Origin: Psilocybe azurescens
Taxonomy: Eukaryota; Basidiomycota; Agaricomycetes; Agaricales; Agrocybaceae
Length of the DNA: 55,127 nt
Reading direction: 5' to 3'
Assembly (NCBI GenBank): GCA_023853785.1
Contig: JAJIRX010000182.1
Coordinates: forward strand, 1 to 55,127
Position 1 is the first letter of the stretch. Every line of letters starts with the position of its first letter. The notes beneath the pieces were generated by a model. It saw only the letters and a program-made list of their open reading frames with translations, did not search any database and was not told where the DNA came from. Positions 22,287 through 34,183 of this stretch are shown piece by piece. Position numbers and translations under genes: made by a program.

Positions 22287-23827
22287 ATGCCAGCATCAAC
22301 TCAACTCTCTGACGACTCCCAGTTTACGGACAGGTCCATATGGAATATTGTCTTGAGCTGCTTAGCCACCATCTTTGCCTGCACATGGATCGCAGTTCAC
22401 CCGAACATCCCAGCTCCGAATGAAAGCTCTGTCCGAGTCTTTGGTCGACGCCTGGCTATCATGTTTTATCTGCTCATCGTGCCGGAAATGGTCATCGTGT
22501 GGACAGCGCGGCAGTACCTGGCCGCCTCAGACATTGCGAAACGTCACAAAGGTATGTGGTATGTTTCTCTTTGGTTTGATACTCATTCGACTGACGGGTT
22601 GAACTCCATCATAGCCAAGGGTTGGACAAAAACACAAGCATTTTTTTCTCGTAATGGGAGGATTCTCCCTGTACCAGGATGGCGTTCTTCTACGCACACT
22701 TGAAGCGCGCGAAATGGAGAAGCTAGAAGAGGAAGGAAAGATTGAGTGGCCGACGATCACAGAAGCGGAAATCAAGGACAAAAGCAACGGCGATTTCTTC
22801 TCCAAAGGCGTCGTTGTCATGCAAACTATGTGGTTCATCATCCAGTGCATTGCGAGGGGATCCAAGCGGATGGTGTTGACGGACTTGGAAGTTGTCACCC
22901 TCGCTTTTGCAGCGCTTACGATGGTCATTTACGGCTTATGGTGGCACAAACCTCTTGACGTTCAAGTTTCCGCCCCTGTTCGTTTAAAAAAGGGATGTTC
23001 AGCTGATCCCGATCCCAAACTGGAAGATGAAAAGAGAAAGACTATATCGCCTCCTGTGGCTCCAGCGGGTGAAGATGATGACAACCCCAGACTTCGTTGT
23101 TGGGATCTAAAACATCAGTCGCTCTGGATGTTGATGTCGAAGCCCAAGACAGATCCAAACGGTCGCAATTGACGTCACCAGAGCCTGTGCGAGATCCACC
23201 AGTTAGCCGCCCGCACCATGAACCCAGCCTATCTTTACCCCAGCAATTTCGCGTGTATCTAAGGGCACAACGAGAGGAGTTTGGTCTTATTGGCAGCATC
23301 ATATATGTGTTCATGATTCATCCAGCCCTCATGTTCTCCGGTGCCTTCGTCGATATGGCGTCGTGTACCACTCTGGAAGGGGAAGCGATATCGTGTACCA
23401 ACGTTCTATGCTCCAGCAGTCGGGGACAATGACGATGTGAAGTGCTTCATGCTGGCAATGCTTGTGGCCACAGTATTTGGAGGGATTCACTGCATCGCTT
23501 GGTCATTCGAGTTTCCTACAGTAACTGAGAAGTGGACGTGGAGGGTATCGGCTGTCTGGGTAGCCGGTCTCCCCTCTCGGTATATTTTTTTACTATGGGC
23601 TGACGGGCTTAATCATCAAAATTGCCAGCTACTGGGACGGCAAAGAGGACAGCTCTGTCCTGAAAAATTCTCTACGCACCATTTTCTCTGTGATTTCGTT
23701 TCTATTGATTTTGTCGTACATAGCTGCTCGTGGTGTCCTTCTTATTTTGCCTCTCATAGGTCTTCGGGCGCTGCCTGCTGGAGCATACATCGATATCAAT
23801 TGGACCGCGTATCTTCCCCATGTTTGA
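22287..23827 (+). CDS. Multi-pass membrane protein of an agaricomycete family (copy 2), two single-base breaks
   Basis: Starts at ATG 22287. An intron at 22552-22614 follows the segment ending AASDIAKRHK. The rest gives MGGFSLYQDGVLLRTLEARE, IEWPTITEAEIKDKS, WFIIQCIARG, FAALTMVIYGLWWHKPLDVQ, an acidic Pro/Ser linker, then KRYRVPTFYAP, VATVFGGIHCIAWSFEFPT and a terminal LNWTAYLPH-type end (here INWTAYLPHV, stop 23825-23827). The order of hydrophobic segments matches copy 1. Two shifts remain. One is in a run of seven T at 22641-22647, where six would restore the frame. The other is in a run of four G at 23379-23382, where three would. Both are homopolymers, so the gene may be intact in reality. 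Function unknown. Confidence 0.75.
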
Positions 23828-25228
23828 ATAACCAATCTATACACATACCACACATTTCTTAACCGTTTTACTTTGGTTTTGCTGTTGTATTGTTCCGAGT
23901 GCTTCAAACCATAAATTATCACATGTATACCATCCATATATTTGCTGTTCTGCGGCGCGTTATAAGCTACATGACTCTCCTATTACACAATTTGAAGAAA
24001 AGCGAGTTAATAATGAAGTTAGGGTGCCTAAGGACGGGGATACACATGATATATTATCGTGCTACGCTCGAGCCGCACCTCATGTCAAGGCTGCGTTGTT
24101 GAGTTCTTTGTCTCCTACCACGTCTTTCAGCAACTCCAGAAAGGTCATACTTATGTCTTATTATCAACCGAACATGCAGGATGGTTCCAATAAGCGTGCA
24201 AACAGGTATATCACCCTGTGTATGAAAGGCTGGGGACCATTGGGAGCAGCGAGTCAAGATGCATCAGGAGCAGAGAGAATGGGATAACGAGGCGAAAGAG
24301 AAGGCTGGTGAGAAGAGTCGTTGAGAAGAGGAAGATATTCGCCAGAGGGCGTCCATTGTATGGTCTGGTCTGCAGTCATCCCATTGCTTGCGCTATGGAG
24401 TGAGAGTGTACCACCACTTTAACGAATGTTCCAATCGGTTGGAAATCCATGGAATGGAATGGACTCCGATTAGCTGTGGGGATCAGGGCTGTGTGATTAA
24501 TTTCAAGGTCTAAGAACTGGGATACCCATAAGTCGAACAGGGAATCTGTGGACACGTTACCGGCTACTTGGAAGTGAATTTTAACGAAGGGGGATGTACT
24601 CCTTGGTGGAGTTACTTCCAAGATAAGGTGTGAGAAATAGTCAACAGCTAATAATCATGTCTTATGTCTACCTTCACGTTCAGGGATGTGTAAAGCCTGG
24701 TATTCGTGTCATAAGTCGCCTGCCCTTGCTCTACTTACACTTTGGCCTGATCAAAATTTCTACTGTATAGCGTCATGAGGCACCATTGGAAAATATACAC
24801 GATGGCGATAATTGGGAAGATATGTGTAGTACCACGCCGCCTGATATCAACGGTGTAAACTACGATGGACCAACGTCATGTGTTGATTGGGTAAGAGAAC
24901 ACTCCATTTTCAACACCTGCACGATGTTGACTTGAAAATTTTCCTGAGGGCAAGTATGGTAAATGGGGGATGGCTGATCAACGACAATGGCTGCTGATGA
25001 TTTGGCTTTTTCTTGAATGCGGTAGAACTGATACCCTTTGTCCATAATTTGGGTGTACCTCACACAACTGTGAACACGATGATTTCTTCGATCTTTCTCT
25101 TTTGTACATATTAGTGGCAGGATCTACATTAGCTGCCACTAGTGTTAAAATTACGCAGATGAAAAGTAAACATCGCACCCTATGGTTCACCTTACGACGG
25201 ATGTTTATAGTAAGACAAGGGAAAGGGG

Positions 25229-25410
25229 TATAGTCGAACTTGTCATAACCCATACAGTCAAACCCCTGTCATAACCCATACCTGGGATGACCAATATACC
25301 CCATAGCCTATAGGTTTAAGCCGCCACCGAAATGCAATTTACACCCAAATTGACCTCTCCCAACCCATGTATTTTCTTAACACATAGGCTGGGCCATCCA
25401 CCGAGGGGTA
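25229..25410. mobile_element. Mariner-type MITE, inverted relative to copy 1 and truncated
   Basis: 25253-25410 matches the reverse complement of 17460-17639, including CATAACCCATACC, GGGATGACCAATATACCCCA and the closing CACCGAGGGGTA. The last TIR is missing on the right. On the left an extra partial TIR (TATAGTCGAACTTGTCATAA) precedes it. The flanks on both sides are the same as those of the MITE in copy 1. Confidence 0.75.
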
Positions 25411-25741
25411 CATATGCATAAATTCCGTGAAGAGGAAACGACGCAAGCCCATTTCATATAGCAACAAATGATGGATGAACCTAATTGGCTAGCCTGAGCT
25501 GCGGTACGTAATGAAGTACAAACCTACTCGGGCCCCCTTTTCCAACCAACATCCATTGCTATATTGTTGTTCGCCTGCTCTAGGCCTCTAAACTTCAAGA
25601 CACTCAACAGATAAACTGTTCTCCCTGTGTATGTCGATGAAACTTCGTCGGTGACCTGTAATTGGGTGCCAATCTCTATCGCAAATATCAACGTCTGCCA
25701 TTGCTTTCATAGACCATAGTTGTCGATTTTGGGATCTCTGA

Positions 25742-27529
25742 ATGGTGAGTCGCACTCTTCTCATGTATAGCGACGGGACAAACCATTATTAGCCGCTGTT
25801 TTCAACACCATTCTCGGACCATCTGGGAACGAACTATGTCCCAGACGACTTCGAGCGATCCCAAATCGTGCATACCTTAGCCGAACCAGTGTCAAGATCG
25901 CAGAAACTGCAGGGAGATATATCCCATATACAAAGCCTTATCGAAGAATCATTGCAGAGGAAAACAGCTCTTCAGGATTCCATCGTTCTTCATCAACGTT
26001 TGCTCTCACCCTTTCGTTGCCTGCCTGATGACATCCTTCAACAAATCTTCCTTTTCTGTCTTCCTCAAGCTCACAATGCCGTCATGGATCTCCATGATCC
26101 ACCATTTCTTCTCTGTCGCATATGTTATCGTTGGAAATCTGTTGCTTACCGTACACCGCGTCTGTGGGCTACCTTACACATCCCTCTCCCAATTCACCCC
26201 GTTCAGCCTGTCGTCGACACTCATCTTCAATTTGAGGATTACCAAAATACTCTCTCAGTATTCAACGACAGAGTTATCAAGCACTGTGACTCTATACGCA
26301 CATGGCTTCTACGAGCTGGCACCTGTCCTCTTTCGCTTTCGCTTCATCCAACCATTACATATCCGATCCAAGCCAAAACGTATCTGAAACCCTATCTCGA
26401 GACACTTGTCGAATTTTCCACCCGGTGGTACAATCTTGAACTCACCGTTCTAACGGGGAGTACTCAACTTTTTGCATCCATACCGTCGTCAGCTGTACCC
26501 ATCCTCGACACACTTTACATATCATTCGTTCAGCATTGGCAAGACTGGGGTCAACCTCACGACGATGCTTGGAGGACGAGCGGTATGATAGGCAACCCAA
26601 GTCTTCGTACATTGTACTTTCATCATTTCCCGTTCCCTATGTCCCAGCTTAACGTTGATTGGTCTCTAATGACTCATCTGGAAATTCCTGATCACAGGAC
26701 TTCGTGGCAAGATAGGGGCTTAACTATTGAAGAAGCGTATGTTTTGTTTAACATGTGCCAGAATCTCAGACATTGCGCGGTCGATGTTGAGGATACGCCA
26801 GACGCCAAGTGTTCATGGGCTAACCTTTCGCTTCGATATCTGGAGACGCTTGACATCCTGGATGCAGCTCATTCACTGCCGACTTTGCTCAAGGTAGTCG
26901 ACTTTCCTTCGCTGCGCTCAGTCAAATTTCACACCTTATTTTGGCCATCGAGAAGTAGACGTTCTCCTCTCATTACCTTACTTTCCAATGCCCAAAGTAT
27001 CAACATCGTGGCATTGACAATGAATCTGCAGATGTTGACACTGGAGGATTGGATGGAAATTGTACAGCTTACTCCAAATGTACAACGGTTCGCCAGTGAA
27101 TCGTGTCGTCGAGGACCCTCGGACGAGCAGGCCACTTGGTTACGAGGAATTCAAGACTTCCCTATCGATTTCATCACAGTCAGCCTCAAAATGCTGACGC
27201 CAGACCAGGACGAGTTGTGCATTTGGCCAAATCTCTCACACGTCGATCTGGGGAGGATCCGCCGACTCTTCGATGAGGATGTTCTTGAGTTTCTCAAGAA
27301 AAGGATGGGTATGGCGTATGCTACAGACAGGGTCGTGCGAATGAAGCATTTTAAAACTACCTTCCTTCGCGACCAAACGGAGGATATCAGGCCACCTCTT
27401 TCTTGCTATATCGACGTAGAGGATGGCCTAAAGCTGGAATTGATCTATCCGGCTGTGCGCGTTGCCATACCTGGGTCTGTCCGCCCCAGAAAGGGGTTGT
27501 TCAAACGAAACGAATATTTCCGACCATAA
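25742..27529 (+). CDS. F-box protein
   Basis: Likely substrate receptor of an SCF ubiquitin ligase. Exon 1 may be just the ATG at 25742, followed by an intron 25745-25792 and one long exon to the stop at 27527. The spliced start reads PLFSTPFSDHLGTNYVPDDF, as in many agaricomycete F-box proteins. A predicted coiled coil (LQGDISHIQSLIEESLQRK) leads into LPDDILQQIFLFCLP, the F-box core, then RICYRWKSVAYRTPRLWATL. The C-terminal 400 residues are leucine-rich-repeat-like with no clear motif. Reading frame intact. Substrate unknown. The start rests on splice consensus only. Confidence 0.85.
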
Positions 27530-28802
27530 CGATTAATTATCCGGTAGTACTAAACGTAGAACTACTGCATGCAGGGGGTGAGCGCGATGACTTTCCAATA
27601 TTATATCCCAGTTTACTTGGGTAGATACTCACCTGGATGAGACGGCGTAGGCCAATCACCGTCGTACTGTTACCAAGAGGACGTTGGTTCCGTTCACTGG
27701 GCTCTACTTTCTCAGGCGGAAAAACTATGGCACAGATCCTGCATACTACGTACGTCCACGGCAGACCGTCGACTGGCTTCTACAACTTTATTACAAGCCC
27801 GGCTCGGAACCGCACCTCTTGGTACGCCCTCGGTTCGGCCTTAAGCGTGGAAAGCCGGAACGTCGTCGATTTTAATAGACTGATAAGCACTTACACAAAT
27901 TAGCCACCGCCGGTACCGCCTCTCTGGGTGTCGAATGTACAAGAAAGCGCGTGCAACTGACTGGCTCAAAAACACACATTGGCACCACACCGTGGCAAAT
28001 TCATGTAGAGGGAAGTTGGATGGTTGATCTAATTGACAATACTGCCTAAATTTTGCTGCATGCTGTCCGAGAGTGTAAAAAGTAGGAAGTGCCTGCTATA
28101 TATATAAGTACAACTACTCGAGAAGTGATTGGTCCTTTCTCCGCAGTCCATGCGATGAGTTGTATTAGGCGAGGCAACTCAGAAAGCCATTATGGATTGG
28201 CCATTCAGCGAGTAGCTTTTACTTCACACCATCATCATTTGTGGAGCGAGAAAGATTCTTAACAAAATGTTTCATGGACAGGAGATCCCACAGACGTGGT
28301 ATTGTATGATATATTTCCTTTCATCTGGTTCAGCTTGAAGAAAATGACATCGTTGTTAGGCATTACTCTGTCATACTGGCTTTGTCACGAGGTTTAAATG
28401 CTGTTCTGAGTAATTCGAGAGCTATGAACACATCATGCCATACAGAATATCTAACTCGAATTGAAGTTATTGTAGTCGATCTCCAAGTAGTCAAACTCGA
28501 TGGACGCACGATGTTTTAAGGCAGAAAATAACGTTTAACAAGTGTCGGGATGGCTATATCGAGTCACAAGAAAGTAAAAATAAGCAATGGCAGATTATTT
28601 TAAACATTCTGACTACAAGAGTAAAATTAGGTAAACAGGTATAGATCATCTGTGAAATGGACGACCCAAGGACTAGGCAATCTCATAATATCCTAAAATA
28701 TCTCCTGAAGTTTGAGAAAACTTAGGTCTTGCGAATCGGCTGCATGATATGCTGTGTACACTCTCTCAGCACTAATGCGATGTCCCGTCTCACAGGGAAA
28801 GG
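27530..28802. other. Intergenic, no gene seen
   Basis: About 1.3 kb. Two overlapping plus-strand frames at 27637-27903 (88 and 63 codons) have no family resemblance. The rest is AT-rich. Confidence 0.45.
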
Positions 28803-28809
28803 TATAAAG
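28803..28809 (+). promoter_or_regulatory. TATA box of the peroxidase gene
   Basis: TATAAAG 77 bases upstream of the peroxidase ATG, at a normal distance for a fungal core promoter. Confidence 0.6.
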
Positions 28810-28885
28810 GCAGAGCAACTTTCTACAGTCAGAGTCAAGGCAGCATTTTTCTCCTCATACTACCTCGGATACATCTCAGTCGACA

Positions 28886-30632
28886 ATGGCTTTCAAAAAC
28901 GCTCTAGCTGCTTTCGTCTTGGCTCTCCCTCTCGTCAATGGTAGGTTAATTCAATCACTCTGGAGGAGATTCTTGATTAAATCTCAACGCCGCCGTAGGT
29001 CTGAGAACCAAGCGAACCACCTGCCCTGATGGCGTCAACACCGCGATCAATGCAGCATGCTGCAACCTCTTCCCTGTCGTTCAGGACATCGCCGAAAATC
29101 TTTTCGAGAACGAGTGCGGTGATGGAGTCAGTACTTTTTCTCATTCAGTTACTCAGTACTCGAGTCTTATATACTTTTGCACAGGCCCATGGTTCCCTCC
29201 GTCTTGTGTTCCACGACGCCATCGGAATTTCACCTACTGTGGGGTACGCTCTCTAAAATATTGACCATAATTTGATATTAAGATGAACATATTCAGTGGT
29301 GGAGGAGCTGACGGATCTATCGCCGTCTTCAATGAGACCGAGCTGACTTTCCACGCCAACACCGGCATTGACGACGTCCTTGACGCCCTTGGCCCATTCC
29401 TCATTAAGCACTCCGATGTAGTATCCGCTGGAGACTTGTCAGTGTCTTAAATAATTGTTGCTTTCCGGCTCCATTTTTGACAATCTACCATAGTATCCAA
29501 CTGGCGGGTGCGGTCAGTCTTGTACAATGCAACGGTGCACCTCGCATTCCATTCTTCATGGGACGCGCACCCCCACGGCAGCATCTCCTCCCGATTTGGT
29601 TCCCGAGCCATTCGACAGCGTTCAGAAGATTCTTCAGCGCTTTGGTGAACTCGGATTCACAACCGAAGAGATCGTAGCCGTCATCGGTGGTTCGCACAGT
29701 GTTGCCGGTGCTGATGATGTCGTACCAAACTTACAAGGGTATGTAGGTTCTCTAATCGTACTGCACGAAGCATGGCTCATGGCGCGTTTACAGTGTTCCC
29801 TTCGATCAAACTCCGGATAAGTTTGACAGTGAGTACACTAAGAACCTGGAATAGCTAAAGGCTGACAATCATGTAGCTCAAATCTTCGTCGACGTACAAC
29901 TTCGCGGCACCTTGTTCCCTGGGTAGGTATCTTTCATATTCTTAGAAGACCTTGACTAATCTCTCCAATGCAGAGAGGGAACTACTGAGGGAGAGGTCGA
30001 GACTGCTGTGCCAGGAACCGTTCGCTTGCAATCTGACCATCTCGTAAGTTTTTCATCGTCACCAGAATACATAGTCCATTTATTTAATAATAATCATACT
30101 ATAATAGCTTGCTCGCGACCCAGCTACTAACTGCGAGTGGCAATCGTTCGTTAGTACGTCAATTATTTTGAATATGTTCTCTCAGAGTCTTATGCCTATA
30201 TTACTAGACAACCAAGCCAAGATGGCGCAGGTCTTCGGACAAGCCGTCCTCAAACTTTCCCTTTTGGGCCAGGACCAAAGCAAGGTCAGCAGGAGCCCTA
30301 TTATGAGAAAAATAATAAAATCTGATAGCATCACGTTGTAGTTGACCGACTGCTCTGAGGTCATTCCTCAAGCTATTCCGTTCACTGGCGGCGCTGCCAC
30401 ACTCCCTCCCGGCCAAACGATGGATGATATCGAGCAAGCCTGTGCTACTGCTGCCTTCCCTTCTCTGGCCACTCAACCAGGTACAATTTAATCTGATCCT
30501 ACAAGCTGCACATCCACTAACGGTTTCATCTACTCTGTACAGGCCCACCCACTTCCGTCCCATCTATGTATGCTGTCTTTGCTAAACCTATTATCCATGA
30601 TCTAATCCGTCTGTTGCAGCCCCCAGGTTTGA
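28886..30632 (+). CDS. Secreted class II haem peroxidase, atypical, with one frameshift
   Basis: Thirteen exons: 28886-28940, 28999-29126, 29185-29242, 29297-29437, 29494-29738, 29794-29828, 29877-29922, 29974-30043, 30108-30153, 30208-30284, 30342-30480, 30543-30567, 30620-30632. A signal peptide ([19 protein letters not shown]) and a dibasic TKR precede the mature start. The distal site RLVFHDAIG, the Ca site GGGADGS and the proximal site [11 protein letters not shown] are present. Aligned to Pleurotus versatile peroxidase from memory, the Mn ligands E36 and E40 become Asp and Gly, D175 is kept, and the catalytic surface Trp164 is Val. It is therefore neither a standard manganese nor lignin peroxidase, more like a generic or short-type enzyme. 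In exon 5 a run of five C (29570-29574) shifts the frame; six or three would restore it. Extracellular H2O2-dependent oxidation is the expected role. Confidence 0.88.
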
Positions 30633-31179
30633 GAAATATATCAATCATAGTAGGTCGAAGTTGTGGCTTAATTTCCCATTCCCATCCTTGTTCTCTATTC
30701 CTATGTACCGAAAGTTACACCATTCTTTATATCATTATTATGTGTGCGAAGGCACTGCCATACCACGAATTAAAATATTTGTTCTCTTTTATCGATTTAT
30801 TGTCAACGAGGCGCCCGTCGAACGTATAATAAGGACTGTGAAATTGAAAATTAAATGGCTGTACAGTCGAAATAGTGTGAGTAAGGCTTAAGGAACTATT
30901 TGTGAGTTGGCCTCAATAGTGATAGCGTGTTGCACATCGTCTTTTTGCTGATGACTTTTCAAGAAACCTCCGCTATCACGAAATTTTTGTTACTGTCTCT
31001 ATTATGAAATATGAAGAGAACTCGATCTAAGACAAGCCTGTTATACAGTTCAGACTACACTAATCCAGGACACGATCGAACTTGTTTAATTTCTGCGACT
31101 TCCTATTCTTGGTCCACTTCAGTCGAATTCAAAGTAAGTCCAGGCGCCCGTGTCAGCCACCGATGGTCAGCCGCCGTCG
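30633..31179. other. Intergenic, no gene seen
   Basis: AT-rich sequence between the peroxidase stop and the next promoter. Confidence 0.5.
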
Positions 31180-31187
31180 TATATAAG
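31180..31187 (+). promoter_or_regulatory. Possible TATA box of the ferritin-like gene
   Basis: TATATAAG about 120 bases upstream of the ATG at 31308. Confidence 0.4.
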
Positions 31188-31307
31188 CCTAATATGTCGC
31201 TCCTAGCTCCGGTCAACCGCATGTGCCTACCCAAAACACCACCAACTATTATCACAGCCCTATCCACTATCATTAATACTATTCACTGTCGTTGAAACAA
31301 GAAAACC

Positions 31308-32966
31308 ATGAAAACTACTATTCTCGCTCACTTTGTGGCTATCGCTCTGGCTGCGTCGTGCGCTATGGCGAACGTTATTCCATCTGCATCTCCTCCTACG
31401 AACTCCAGCTTGAATGCTATATGTGCGCTCCATTCTTCTTGAACGACAAGATTTTGCCTAACTCCCCCTCCATTCTTTGTAAGCGCTCCCTTCAATCCGT
31501 AGAGCCGGTATAGGTGATTTTCATATGAATCAGCTTTTGAATATTGGAAAATTTACCATTCCATTTCAGAGCAGGTCGAAGCTACTGCTAACGCGGTGGC
31601 AGGAGGTCCAGCGAATTCTGTTCTTAAAAATATCCCAGGTCCAACTCGACGCAATGCCGCAGATGGTACGCATCAATATTCTCAACCTGGTTACTGCAAC
31701 TCTGACTCGCGGAACAGTTCCAAAGCGAGGACTTTTCAAACGCCTAGCCAGTTTTATACGTATGTCATCGCCTTTTACAATATAGAAGCGAAATATTGAT
31801 TAGATCCCTCGTCGCCTCTACGCAGCCTCTTCTCTCGCTTCTCGCGGGAATAACAACAACGATGATAACGACAATCGGTATCTCAACCTGGCTCTGCTAT
31901 TGTCACAGCTCGAATTTGCGTTCTTTGAAAACGGGCTCAATAGATTTTCAGCAGATGATTTCCGCGCAGCTGGATACCCAGACTGGGTCCGAGGACGCTA
32001 CGAGCAAATAAGGGAGCACGAACGAGCCCATGTCGAGTTTTTGCAGAGCGCAGTCACAACTTCTGGGCGCGACAGAGTGCAGGCCTGCGATTATCGATTG
32101 TCAGTACAACTTCATTGAATTTGAAATCTGGATTTGTCGGGCTAATCGATGTTTATGACGATCAGCGACGAGGATAATGTTCGCGTTTTTGTCGATATAA
32201 GTGAAGCTATAGCGACCATTGCGACCAGTGCTTACGTCGGGGGATTGCATTACTTCGAACTTAGGGTAGGAAAATCATCCTCTCAGGTCAAATAATGCCG
32301 CTGACAGTTCGCGTTCTCGTTGTCAGGAATATATTACCGTTCTAGCGTCTATCCTCGCGGTTGGAAGCCCGCCAAGCGGCCTGGATTAATGCCTCCGTTC
32401 GTAAGCAGAATCCATGGAACACCGCCTTCGAGGTCGGGTCATTCTCATTATATGATGTGATTCACAGTACTTACGGTCCGATGATGAACAAATTACAGAC
32501 GCCTCTTACCCCCAATCAGGTGCTTACCCTTCTGACCTCTTTCTTTGACTTTGATGCCATGCCCAACCAAAATCGCGGACTTCTCCCCGCTGGGGTTCAT
32601 CCTTACCCCAGACTCTCTCTCGCACCAAGATTGGTTCCAGGAGAAGAAGCTGAGATATCTTTCCCATACTCCAGGTCGGACCAAAATGAACGTCTTTATG
32701 CTGCATTCCTCGTTGGGTTTGAAACTATCTTCGCCGTGATCATTGAGCGCGAAGAACACGCCGAGGGATCTGGATCCGAGAATCGTCGCAGGTACTTTGT
32801 GCAAGTTCCGAGGGACTTGGCTGCCAGGGGCACAGTATTTGTAAGCGTTGTACGAGGACGTGAGAACATCAACGACGTTAGATTTGACGACTCCAGCATC
32901 GTGGCAGGGCCAGCTATTGCGATATTCCCATTCGATGCTTTTGGCAAGCCCATTGGACAGTGGTAA
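31308..32966 (+). CDS. Secreted ferritin-like (Rds1-type) protein, one frameshift
   Basis: The ATG at 31308 opens a signal peptide (MKTTILAHFVAIALAASCAM). The next 400 bases are exonic in part, but I could not settle the splicing. Three clear exons follow: 31804-32099, 32166-32265 and 32327-32966. They give RYLNLALLLSQLEFAFF, FRAAGYPDWVRGRYEQI, EHERAHVEFLQ, TSAYVGG and AAWINASVRKQNPWNTAF, the pattern of the ferritin-like domain of stress-response Rds1 proteins. The C-terminal beta-rich region ends IVAGPAIAIFPF, also typical. A doubled G at 32363-32364 shifts the frame; a single G would give LAVEARQAAW. Metal ligands are incomplete: the Glu expected before SAY is Ala, and the His after the EAR motif is Gln. 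Related proteins often sit near peroxidases or stress genes; function unproven. Confidence 0.75.
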
Positions 32967-33396
32967 GATAAACATGCGATCGAGCGATTATACAACATGT
33001 CTGCTATACCCCTTTTTCTTTTTTCTCTTCACTTTTCTTCATATATCATTGCGAATCTATATCATGTTACTATCATCTGGGGTATTTTCTCGAAAGGCAG
33101 TTATATCGTATGCCTACATCAAGTCATTGTGCTCAAAGACATCTATCCAACATTAAGGGAAAATATATACGTTCCCGAGCTATAAAATAGGTATTATATT
33201 TATTTCCTTTATATTTCCTTTTTGGATAAGCTTTCGCCCCTTCTCAAATTGTCAAGGCCCAACGCGTCTCCTAACCGAGGCACATGACTCTATTGATCAG
33301 TCACCTGCCATTAATACCATGTTCTTGGCAACAACGACAAATAGCCTTGTTTCCAACGACGTCTGCCAAATCTACATTCTCATGTAAACACCCTCC

Positions 33397-33752
33397 ATGG
33401 CACCCAAATACGAGCTTTTACCCACCGAACCAGCGTACAGCCCGACATCATCACGCGCAGAGTCTCCTTCCATACCCACCTCCTTACGATGCTGAGCAAG
33501 AATACCACCCATTCGAGAACGATGTAGAGGAGGAAGCACCTCGCCGGCCTCGCATTCGTCGGGAACCCGATTCCTTCATTTGATTCAGATCCGCGGTTTA
33601 GAATGAGGACACCATCGCCATACGCAAGAGCCGCTCTTATTATTTTTGTGGTATTCTTATTCTGGCTCGCGTTTGCCCTGCGCAAGGCCATGTGGGTAGC
33701 AGGGGGTATGGGAATGAACAAGGTTATTCCAGAGGTTGACCCTTCGTATTGA
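33397..33752 (+). CDS. Small single-pass membrane protein, two frame breaks
   Basis: Starts MAPKYELLPTEPAYSP at 33397. A shift near 33475 leads to PPPYDAEQEYHPFEND with EEEAPRRPRIRR, and a second shift near 33575 leads to RMRTPSPYARAALIIFVVFL, then a stretch with FALRKAMWVAGGMG, ending DPSY with a stop at 33750-33752. The whole reads as one short protein of about 118 residues with an acidic Pro-rich N-terminus, a C-terminal transmembrane helix and a short tail. I recognise the style as a conserved agaricomycete small protein but have no function for it. No intron would explain the shifts. Confidence 0.55.
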
Positions 33753-34183
33753 ATGTAAGCACCATTGCATACTTGACGGCGTATTCTAACTTCTACGATT
33801 AAAGAACGACTTGCGGAAACCTACATCATGGCTGGACCTAGAGCGAGTAGCTGTCGACTTGGCGATTTTGTTCACTTTTCTTTGTATTTCTTTCCACACC
33901 AGCATATCGCCTGCCACATCATTAATGGACTTTTATTTAACACTGGACACTGTACCCGACACTATTACCATACTATTACCATACCATTTTGGCTGAACCC
34001 ATCACATCAGTGAGAATATGCTTGCCTCAGGTGGTCTCCTAGAAGTGAATGTTACCCAAAGGATGCATCTTTCTCTCATGCCATACCTCATAGATAGGAA
34101 GTTCTCAAAACTATATCTACACCGCCTTCCCTTATCTTCTCACAAAGCTTTGACCCTCTCCAGCTTTCACGACCTCTCTGAAT

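Larger units (their letters stand above)
22278..25715 (+). repeat. Segmental duplication, copy 2
   Basis: Direct repeat of 13832-18190. The gene, its 3' flank and the stretch with ATGTGTTGATTGGGTAAGAG and CGCAGATGAAAAG are all present. It lacks the hAT MITE, and the mariner-type MITE is inverted and partly truncated. The homology ends near 25715, just before the F-box gene. Confidence 0.85.

Noticed and set aside
27637..27903. Two overlapping plus-strand frames after the F-box gene as a small gene
   Set aside because: Neither frame shows a motif or splice structure, and both may arise by chance in GC-richer sequence.
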